Positions 1-5,405 of a stretch of DNA of 8,063 bases are shown here, piece by piece. A program made the translations under genes and the position numbers. The DNA is taken from positions 1 through 8,063 of the forward strand of contig JAADGU010000024.1 of assembly GCA_013152195.1 (NCBI GenBank), read 5' to 3'. Origin of the DNA: Nitrospirota bacterium (GTDB taxonomy: Bacteria; Nitrospirota; Thermodesulfovibrionia; Thermodesulfovibrionales; JdFR-85). The stretch's first letter is position 1. Each line of letters opens with the position of its first letter. The notes beneath the pieces were generated by a model that was not told where the DNA came from, searched no databases, and worked only from the letters and a program-made list of their open reading frames with translations.

Positions 1-1091
1 TAAAGATCAAGAATATCTGCTTCATTGGCCGCGCAAATCCCCCTTTCAGTAATCAATCCGGTAACCAGTTCAGCAGGGGTGACGTCAAATGCATAATTTG
101 CGGCATTGCTGTTTTGGGGGGTCAGCAGCACCTTTTTGATTTCACCTTCACAGAGGCCCTCGATATACCTGACCTCATCAGGGTCTCTTTCCTCAATGGG
201 TATTTCCTTCCTGCCGTCTCTTATCTCCCAGTCAAAGGTTGATGAGGGCAGCGCAACATAGAACGGGATATTGTTGTCTTTCGCAGCCAGGGCCTTGAGG
301 TAGGTTCCTGTCTTGTTGGCAACATCTCCGGTATAAGTCGTCCTGTCCGTACCCACAATCACCAAATCCACAAGTCCGTGCTGCATCAGATGCCCCCCTG
401 CATTATCAGGTATTACAGTGTGAGGGACACCATGCCGGCCAAGCTCCCAGGCAGTCAGACTTGCGCCCTGATTCCTCGGTCTCGTCTCATCAACCCAGAC
501 GTGGATATTAATCCCCTTGTCAAAGGCAGCATATATGGGCGATGTTGCAGAGCCGTAATCAACAAATGCCAGCCATCCGGCATTGCAGTGTGTGAGGATA
601 TTAACAGGATTGCCATTCTTCCCTTCAGCAATGCCCTCAATTATCTTTACCCCGTGTTCCCCGATTCTCCGGCAGTAGTCAGCATCCTCATCAGCAATCT
701 CATTTGCCGTCTTCAGGGCCATGGCCACCTTATCAGCAGGAGAGGCGCCACTGCTGATGGCTTTCAACTGTCTGTTTACCGCCCACGTGAGATTGACGGC
801 TGTAGGCCTTGTTGATATAAGTTTTTCGGCCGCTGCATTCAGATAATCATCAAATGAATCTTCCCTTTCAGCTTCCAGTGCGGCAAGATACATTCCATAG
901 CCGGCAGCAGCGCCAATTAACCCGGCACCCCTCACATGCATATCCTTAATGGCAACGGCTATGTCATCAACCGCGCTTAAATCCTCAATCACTAACTCAT
1001 GGGGAAGTCTTCTCTGATCAATAATCCTGATTATTGATTCATCATCTTCCTTTACCCAGATAGTGCGATAATGTCTTCCGTCTACATTCAT
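1..1091 (-). CDS. mtnA: S-methyl-5-thioribose-1-phosphate isomerase (3' end cut by window edge)
   Basis: MtnA converts 5-methylthioribose-1-phosphate to 5-methylthioribulose-1-phosphate in the cytoplasmic methionine salvage pathway. The frame is open for 363 codons from ATG 1091 to the edge. The family hallmarks are present: MHVRGAG near residues 55-61, THCNAG at 167-172 with the presumed catalytic Cys169, GTDRTT at 247-252 with the presumed catalytic Asp249, then DVANKTGTYLKALAA and the ALPSSTFDW segment. The family is usually about 340-370 residues long, so the gene must end within a few codons of the edge; the broken last codon begins TA and could be the stop. An AGGA ribosome site lies 7 bases before the ATG. 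The gene is divergent from pdxA, and no other salvage gene is in view. MtnA is related to eIF2B-like proteins and to other sugar-phosphate isomerases, so a related substrate is possible, but both catalytic motifs favour MtnA. Confidence 0.93.
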   Translation of the reverse strand, partial: MNVDGRHYRTIWVKEDDESIIRIIDQRRLPHELVIEDLSAVDDIAVAIKDMHVRGAGLIGAAAGYGMYLAALEAEREDSFDDYLNAAAEKLISTRPTAVNLTWAVNRQLKAISSGASPADKVAMALKTANEIADEDADYCRRIGEHGVKIIEGIAEGKNGNPVNILTHCNAGWLAFVDYGSATSPIYAAFDKGINIHVWVDETRPRNQGASLTAWELGRHGVPHTVIPDNAGGHLMQHGLVDLVIVGTDRTTYTGDVANKTGTYLKALAAKDNNIPFYVALPSSTFDWEIRDGRKEIPIEERDPDEVRYIEGLCEGEIKKVLLTPQNSNAANYAFDVTPAELVTGLITERGICAANEADILDL

Positions 1092-1213
1092 TTGATTTCC
1101 TGAACAGAACTTTCCCGGAGAGGATACTTGTCTTTTTTATATTGCCCGAATCCTGACACCGGCTACAGTGATACAATCCATAAAGGATAAACGCATTGTT
1201 ACGTTACATTGCA

Positions 1214-1243
1214 ATTTTACACAACATTATCCAACAAATTCAA
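1214..1243 (-). promoter_or_regulatory. Candidate mtnA promoter
   Basis: On the minus strand, TTGAAT (1238-1243) and TAAAAT (1214-1219) are separated by 18 bases, a fair sigma-70 match. The start point would be near 1207, giving mtnA a leader of about 115 nt. It was found by eye in an AT-rich gap, so chance matches are possible. Confidence 0.4.
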
Positions 1244-1382
1244 GAGCAGTTCACATAAAATGCCGCTGACGGAAAGGAAAAAGCATTTCAGGGGAATAAT
1301 GGTGTCCCTCCTGCAAAAAAACAAAAAAAACGCGATAGAGATACTGAACTGGACAAAAAGGGAATAGAGGAAGGGAAATCTC

Positions 1383-1391
1383 TGTTATAAT
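1383..1391 (+). promoter_or_regulatory. Extended -10 promoter of pdxA, likely leaderless start
   Basis: TGTTATAAT at 1383-1391 is a perfect extended -10 element (TGn plus TATAAT). No good -35 lies 16-18 bases upstream (AATAGA at 1363-1368), as is usual when an extended -10 is used. Transcription would begin 6-8 bases downstream, at 1397-1399, which is the A of the pdxA ATG. There is no Shine-Dalgarno sequence in the 20 bases before the ATG, consistent with a leaderless message. Confidence 0.6.
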
Positions 1392-1398
1392 AATCACT

Positions 1399-2346
1399 AT
1401 GAAAAAGGAACGGATTGCCATAACCATGGGGGATGCCGGGGGCATAGGGCCTGAGGTAGCAGTGAAGGCATCCATGTCGGAAGAAATACAGAAGATATGT
1501 CATCCCTGCCTGATTGGCGACAGAGAGGTGCTGGAGGAGGCCGCCCGTATATCAGGTGTATCTCTCGACTCTGAAAAGACAGAGGTCATACAGCCCCAAC
1601 CAATTGAAAGTTTTCTGAGGGGCAGACCCTCCCCGGAGAGCGGCAGGGCATCGTATATATACATAAAATATGCTGCTGATGGATGCCTCAGGGGGGATTT
1701 TCATGCAATGGTGACTGCACCTGTCTCCAAGGAGGCCCTGAGAATGGCAGGACTGCCATGGCCGGGACATACGGAGATGCTTGCAGAGCTTACCTCAACA
1801 GAAAAATATGCAATGATGCTCGTTGGCGGCCCCCTCAGGGTAGTGCTTGTTACAACCCATATTCCCCTCAAAGAGGTCCCAAAAAAACTCACGGAAGAGA
1901 CAATTCTCCGCAAGATTGAGCTTGCCGGTGAGGCCTGCAGGATGTTAGGGATTAAATCTCCTGCCGTGGCAGTATCAGGCCTTAATCCCCACGGTGGGGA
2001 GGGAGGACTCTTTGGCAGGGAAGAGATTGAGGTAATCGGGCCCGCAATTAAAGAGGCACAGGGCGGGGGGCTTAACGTGAAAGGTCCTTTTCCGCCGGAT
2101 GTCGTCTTCAGGCTCGCCTATACAGGCAAGGTGGATATAGTGGTTGCAATGTATCACGACCAGGGACTGATTCCCCTGAAGATGATAGCCTTTGACCAGG
2201 GGGTTAATATAACCATAGGACTCCCGATAATAAGGACCTCTCCGGACCATGGCACAGCCTATGATATTGCCTGGGATGGCACAGCAAGGCCGGACAGCAT
2301 GATAGAGGCCATTAAACTTGCCGTTAAACTCTCCTGTCCGGAATAA
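1399..2346 (+). CDS. pdxA: 4-hydroxythreonine-4-phosphate dehydrogenase PdxA
   Basis: PdxA is a metal- and NAD-dependent oxidase of 4-phosphohydroxy-L-threonine in the DXP-dependent pathway to pyridoxal 5'-phosphate. The 315 residues (family about 310-335) cover the full length. The N-terminal RIAITMGD is followed by GGIGPE. The three metal-binding histidines are H124 (PGHTEML), H198 (GLNPHGGEGG) and H253 (MYHDQGLIPLK). RTSPDHGTAYDIA at 279-291 is the C-terminal signature. The usual GDPAGIGPE reads GDAGGIGPE here. ATG 1399 is the only start: the frame upstream has no ATG, GTG or TTG before a TGA at 1345. There is no ribosome site, but an extended -10 sits directly upstream. The gene stands alone and ends 19 bp from the convergent yjbQ stop. 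The related 4-phospho-threonate dehydrogenases (PdxA2 type) share these motifs, so the exact substrate rests on overall resemblance. Confidence 0.93.
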   Translation: MKKERIAITMGDAGGIGPEVAVKASMSEEIQKICHPCLIGDREVLEEAARISGVSLDSEKTEVIQPQPIESFLRGRPSPESGRASYIYIKYAADGCLRGDFHAMVTAPVSKEALRMAGLPWPGHTEMLAELTSTEKYAMMLVGGPLRVVLVTTHIPLKEVPKKLTEETILRKIELAGEACRMLGIKSPAVAVSGLNPHGGEGGLFGREEIEVIGPAIKEAQGGGLNVKGPFPPDVVFRLAYTGKVDIVVAMYHDQGLIPLKMIAFDQGVNITIGLPIIRTSPDHGTAYDIAWDGTARPDSMIEAIKLAVKLSCPE

Positions 2347-2365
2347 TAGCCGTTTTAACGCACCC

Positions 2366-2773
2366 TCAGGGCTCGCTGGAACCCATAATCCTTACTGCAA
2401 CCCTCCTGTGCCTTGGACCATCAAATTCACAAAAGAAGATTGACTGCCAGGTGCCGAGCTGCAACCGGCCCTGCTCAATCAATACAAATGTGGAGGCGCC
2501 GACAAGGCTTGATTTGATATGGGCATCAGAGTTCCCTTCCAGATGGGCATATCCTGCGTCACGGGGAACAAGTTTCTGAAGGGTGTGGATTATGTCTCTC
2601 CTGACAGACGGGTCAGCACCCTCATTTACTGTAATACCGGCCGTGGTATGGGGAACATATAGATAACAGACACCCTCCTGAACCCCTGACTCCTCAACGA
2701 GTCCCTCTATCTCCGAGGTAATATCAATAAACTCAACCCTTGCCCCTGTCTTTACATTCACATGTTTTATCAT
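2366..2773 (-). CDS. yjbQ: YjbQ/UPF0047 family protein (secondary thiamine-phosphate synthase type)
   Basis: This is a small cytoplasmic protein of 135 residues, the usual length of the YjbQ family (about 130-140). Family members have weak thiamine-phosphate synthase activity, but their main physiological role is not settled. The signature blocks are all present: PHTTAGITVNEGADP (41-55, His42 and Glu51), HLEGNSDAHIKSSLVG (77-92, His77 and His85), and LGTWQSIFFCEFDGPRHRR (106-124). The histidines form the presumed metal or active-site cluster. The ATG at 2773 overlaps the lpxK stop as ATGA, so translation is probably coupled to lpxK and no separate promoter is needed. It runs toward pdxA; the 19 bp between the two stops hold no recognisable terminator. 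The family call is secure; a thiamine role is only what is known of relatives, and no thiamine gene is nearby. Confidence 0.92.
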   Translation of the reverse strand: MIKHVNVKTGARVEFIDITSEIEGLVEESGVQEGVCYLYVPHTTAGITVNEGADPSVRRDIIHTLQKLVPRDAGYAHLEGNSDAHIKSSLVGASTFVLIEQGRLQLGTWQSIFFCEFDGPRHRRVAVRIMGSSEP

Positions 2774-3775
2774 TTCCGGATCTCCGGGCCAAGCCCTTTG
2801 AATATGATATCATAAAACTCGCTGCTATTTACCTCAAGAGATATTTTCACGGCAAAAAAATCCCTTAACTCTGTGTCTGACAGTAGTCCCCTGAGTTTTA
2901 CCATATCTTTTTCAGTTGTGACGATAATCTCAGCCCGTCCCTCCCGGGCCTTTCTTATTATCTTTTCAATATCCCTGACCCTGTAGCAGTGGTGGTCCCT
3001 GAAGGCCTTGTGCCCAACAACAGATGCACCAAGTTCGTCAAGCGCTTTCAGAAACTGTCCCGGATTACCAATGCCAGAGAAGGCAAAGACCCTCGTCTCT
3101 TTCAGTGTATCAGTCGAAAGGGTCTTGCCATCCAGGGCAACAAGCCCCTCCACACGATAATCAGCATAAAAAACAGGGGCTTTTTCATTATACTTCCTGA
3201 TGGTCTTCTCCAGCTCATCTTCTTTCTTCCTTGTCTTGTTGATTATAATGATGTCCGCCCTCTTCATCTCGGCAATCGGTTCTCTCAATCTCCCCAAAGG
3301 GATCATCCTTCCATTTCCAAAGGGGTTGGTTGCATCAACAATGAGTATATCTATATCCCTGTGCAGTCTCCAGTGCTGAAACCCGTCATCCAATATGAAT
3401 ATATCCCGGTTGTTGGCTATAAGCCCTGCCCTGTACCGGTTTGAGTCCTTTATCACCCAGGCTCCTTTAAGCCGTTCAGCCATCAGGACTGCCTCATCCC
3501 CTGCCTCAGACCATGAAGCGAGCAGTCTGTCACCCTTACTGACTATCACAGAGCCTCTTCCATTACCCTTATAACCCCTTGTGAGGATACAGGGCCTGAG
3601 ATTTCTGTTGATGGCCTCCCTGGCAATGGCGATTGCCGTTGGGGTCTTGCCCGTGCCTCCAACTGTGAGGTTACCAATGCTCACAACCCTCCCTTCAAGC
3701 CTCTTCTGTGCCGAAAGCCTGTACTTCCTGTTGCAGGGAGTAACCCAGATAATAGAGGTATTCAAGGGATGTCAT
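2770..3775 (-). CDS. lpxK: Tetraacyldisaccharide 4'-kinase LpxK, with apparent N-terminal frameshift
   Basis: LpxK phosphorylates the 4' position of the lipid A disaccharide at the inner membrane. The uninterrupted ORF runs 2770-3765 from a TTG (331 residues) and carries every family motif: Walker A GGTGKTP (36-42), GDEAVLMA (89-96), the Walker B-like ILDDGFQH (124-131), GIGNPGQF (231-238), FRDHHCY (255-261) and TTEKDMVKL (283-291). The TTG has no ribosome site, and its first dozen residues are unlike the family. ATG 3775, in another frame, begins MTSLEYLYYLGYSLQQ, an aromatic amphipathic stretch typical of the membrane-facing LpxK N-terminus. It would join the main frame at KYRLSAQKRLEG if one base near 3721-3735 were skipped, for example one C of the CC at 3727-3728. 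I therefore place the gene start at 3775. A -10-like TATTAT lies 7 bases before that ATG. The gene overlaps yjbQ by 4 bases. Confidence 0.88.
3695..3775 (-). other. Out-of-frame 5' segment of lpxK
   Basis: This 26-codon frame starts at ATG 3775, directly after an in-frame TAG, and closes at TGA 3695-3697. Its first 16 residues are rich in Leu and Tyr and look like the N-terminal helix of LpxK, while the tail after that is meaningless. The lpxK body is in the +1 frame relative to it. The two readings cross over between about 3721 and 3740. It is either an indel in the sequence or a recoding site; it is not a separate gene. Confidence 0.6.
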
Positions 3776-3781
3776 CTAAAT

Positions 3782-3787
3782 ATAATA
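3782..3787 (-). promoter_or_regulatory. Candidate -10 element of lpxK
   Basis: TATTAT on the minus strand ends 6 bases before ATG 3775, so transcription would start at or beside the A of that ATG. There is no Shine-Dalgarno. No strong -35 was seen; the best is TTGGGC at 3808-3813 with a long 20-base spacer. This suggests a leaderless lpxK-yjbQ message, with lower confidence than for pdxA. Confidence 0.35.
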
Positions 3788-3848
3788 CACTATTCAGCAG
3801 CATGCCGGCCCAATGGAAACGGGGACAATCAACAGGCATATGCAGGTT

Positions 3849-3877
3849 TTGACTCTCAGATTACAAGGTGTTAAAAA
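3849..3877 (+). promoter_or_regulatory. Possible distal rnf promoter
   Basis: TTGACT (3849-3854) and TAAAAA (3872-3877) are spaced by 17 bases on the plus strand. The start would be near 3884, upstream of the stronger rnf promoter. It is a plausible tandem promoter but may be chance. Confidence 0.25.
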
Positions 3878-3890
3878 TGCTCACTAAAAG

Positions 3891-3903
3891 ATTATCTGAT
3901 AAT
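3891..3903. promoter_or_regulatory. Palindrome next to the rnf promoter, candidate operator
   Basis: ATTATC-T-GATAAT is a perfect 6+1+6 palindrome, 6 bases upstream of the TTGACA of the proximal rnf promoter. That is a typical place for an activator or repressor. It does not match the FNR consensus TTGAT-N4-ATCAA or the Rex consensus. The bound factor is unknown. Confidence 0.35.
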
Positions 3904-3909
3904 TATATC

Positions 3910-3939
3910 TTGACATATCCAGTCATTAAATGTTATTAA
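3910..3939 (+). promoter_or_regulatory. Likely main promoter of the rnf operon
   Basis: A perfect -35 TTGACA (3910-3915) is followed after 18 bases by TATTAA (3934-3939) preceded by TGT, an extended -10. The start would be near 3946, giving a leader of about 34 nt that holds a 7-bp hairpin (3950-3968) and then AGGAGG. This is the best promoter match in the lpxK-rnfC divergent gap. Confidence 0.55.
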
Positions 3940-3949
3940 TTATACGTTT

Positions 3950-3968
3950 TTTAACCCCAACGGTTAAA
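3950..3968 (+). promoter_or_regulatory. Hairpin directly before the rnfC ribosome site
   Basis: TTTAACC-CCAAC-GGTTAAA forms a 7-bp stem with a 5-base loop. It ends one base before AGGAGG (3970-3975), the ribosome site of rnfC. In RNA it could affect access to that site or protect the 5' end; in DNA it could be an operator over the start of transcription. It has no U-run and is not a terminator. Confidence 0.4.
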
Positions 3969-3979
3969 CAGGAGGATCA

Positions 3980-5289
3980 ATGGCACTTCTAACTTTTTTA
4001 AGGGCGGAGTTCATCCCCCGGACCACAAGGAATTATCCTCAGGCGTTCCCGTAAAAGATGCTTCCCCACCTTCACAGGTTCTTATTCAACTGAGTCAGCA
4101 TATAGGCGCACCCTGCAAATGCACAGTGCAGATAGGTCAGGAGGTCAAAAAGGGAGACTTAATCGGAGAAACCACAGCCTTTGTCTCGGCTCCTGTTCAT
4201 GCTTCTGTCTCCGGCAAGGTGGTTGCCCTGATGGACGCACCAAATGCAATGGGGAAAATGGTACCTGCAGTCGTAATAGACAACAACGGTAAAGAAGAAT
4301 GGACCCAGCTCAGGGATAACCCTGACTACATGAAACTCACTCCGGAAGAATTAAAGGGAAAGATAAAGGATGCCGGGATTGTGGGAATGGGTGGCGCCAC
4401 ATTCCCCACCCATGTAAAGCTCTCCCCACCCAAGGAAAAACCAATTGATGTGGTCATCATAAACGGGGCAGAATGTGAGCCCTACCTGACCGCAGACCAC
4501 AGGATGATGGTGGAGTCACCTTCAGACATTATTGAGGGCCTGAAGATCTTAATGAAGGTCCTGGGGGTAAGCAAGGGTTATGTGGGAATCGAAAACAACA
4601 AACCTGATGCCATAGCAAAGATGAAAGAGGCCTCTTCAGGTGAAGCAAACATAGAGGTAGCGGAGCTTGAGGTTAAATACCCTCAGGGCGCAGAGAAGAT
4701 GCTGATAAAGGCCATCACAGACAGGAACGTACCGGCCGGTGGCCTGCCAATGGATGTTGGCGTGGTTGTCCAGAATGTCGGCACTGCCCTTGCCGTATTT
4801 GAGGCCTGCCGCTATGGCAAACCCCTAATTGAGCGGGTGGTAACCGTTACAGGGCTTGGGGTAAAGACCCCCGGCAACCTCAGGGCAAGAGTCGGCACCC
4901 CGGTAAAGGAGTTGATTGAAACGTGTGGTGGTTTCAATAACAGCCCCGCAAAGGTTATACTTGGAGGCCCGATGATGGGATTTGCCCAGTACACGCTTGA
5001 TGTGCCTGTTGCAAAGGGGACATCTGGTATCCTGGTCATGTCAGAGGAGGAGCATAGCACTTCAGGCAAGTTCGGTCCCTGTATAAAGTGCGGCAATTGC
5101 ATTGACGCATGCCCAATGGGCCTTATGCCATCCATGCTCAGCCTATTGTCTGAGAAAGGCTTTTACGAGGAGACAAAGGAGTACAACCTCCTTGACTGTT
5201 TTGAGTGCGGCACATGCACCTATGTCTGTCCTTCAAAAAGGCCTATTGTTCAGTTTGTTCGGCTTTCAAAGTCATTGATTAAGAGATAA
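3980..5289 (+). CDS. rnfC: Rnf electron transport complex subunit RnfC, with -1 frameshift near the start
   Basis: RnfC is the membrane-associated NAD(H)-side subunit of the ferredoxin:NAD+ oxidoreductase. The uninterrupted main frame carries GMGGATFPTHVKL and NGAECEPYLTADH (nucleotide/FMN domain) and, near the C-terminus, two CxxCxxCxxxCP clusters (CIKCGNCIDACP and CFECGTCTYVCP) for two [4Fe-4S] centres. Its first usable start is GTG 4126, which has no ribosome site and would remove the conserved KGGVHPPDHKEL motif encoded just upstream in the same frame. The proper start is ATG 3980 behind AGGAGG. That frame reads MALLTFL and would end at TAA 4052-4054, but a -1 shift on T TTT TTA (3994-4000) gives MALLTFLKGGVHPPDH and a normal 436-residue RnfC. 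Cluster cysteines are then 368, 371, 374, 378 and 407, 410, 413, 417. Loss of one T from a run of seven would look the same. First gene of the rnf operon. Confidence 0.9.
3994..4000 (+). promoter_or_regulatory. Slippery heptamer T TTT TTA in rnfC
   Basis: In the frame of ATG 3980 the bases are phased as T TTT TTA, the canonical X XXY YYZ form for a -1 tandem slip. After the slip the next codon is AAG (Lys) and the frame is that of the whole RnfC body. Without it, the frame stops after 24 codons. I see only a weak possible stem downstream (GGGCGGA near 4002-4008 against TCCCCC at 4014-4019). A missing T in the sequence is an equally simple explanation. Confidence 0.5.
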
Positions 5290-5405
5290 AAAGAAGCCAT
5301 TGGTCAACGGATTTCCTGTCAACGGTTAGCATATTGAAGATAATTTAATTCTAAATGACCAATGATGACTGACTAACGACTAAATTTTATAAAGGAGCTG
5401 ATAGC
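5290..5405. repeat. rnfC-rnfD gap with inverted, direct and heptamer repeats
   Basis: The gap has no gene. CATTGGTCA (5298-5306) is the exact reverse complement of TGACCAATG (5356-5364). GTCAACGG occurs twice, at 5303-5310 and 5318-5325. From 5354 to 5381 four heptamers follow one another: AATGACC, AATGATG, ACTGACT, AACGACT, close to an AATGACT consensus. It resembles the degenerate short repeats seen between genes in some bacteria, or a worn palindromic element. The ribosome site AAGGAG for rnfD follows at 5392-5397. Confidence 0.6.

Larger units (their letters stand above)
1092..1398. other. mtnA-pdxA divergent intergenic region
   Basis: This gap of about 307 bp has no convincing gene. Reading toward mtnA it holds a sigma-70-like promoter and a leader of about 115 nt with a possible imperfect stem (1115-1125 with 1150-1162). 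Reading toward pdxA it holds an extended -10 directly before the ATG. In between are a small imperfect hairpin (1289-1313, CAGGGGA with a bulged TCCCTCCTG) and an A-rich tract at 1314-1329. None of the conserved SAM riboswitch core sequence was seen in the mtnA leader. Confidence 0.6.

Noticed and set aside
378..815. Open frame of 145 codons on the plus strand
   Set aside because: It lies antisense within mtnA, has no ribosome site and no recognisable protein features; the minus-strand MtnA reading is unambiguous.
1289..1330. Hairpin next to an A-rich tract as a terminator
   Set aside because: On the plus strand As, not Ts, follow the stem; on the minus strand the T-run comes before the stem. 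Neither orientation gives an intrinsic terminator.
1251..1503. Minus-strand open frames of 71-74 codons spanning the pdxA start
   Set aside because: They run antisense through the pdxA promoter and N-terminus, with low-complexity Phe-rich translations and no ribosome site support.
2341..2370. Bidirectional terminator between pdxA and yjbQ
   Set aside because: Only a 4-bp CGTT/AACG stem is present in the 19 bp between stops, with no U-run.
3581..3874. Plus-strand open frame upstream of rnfC
   Set aside because: It is mostly antisense to lpxK, and its translation resembles no protein I know; the lpxK motifs on the other strand explain the open frame.
4126..5289. rnfC starting at GTG 4126
   Set aside because: It has no ribosome site and would discard the conserved KGGVHPPDHKEL region encoded upstream in the same frame.
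5354..5384. Heptamer array as a CRISPR or regular tandem repeat
   Set aside because: Units are 7 bases, degenerate and unspaced; there are no repeat-spacer units.
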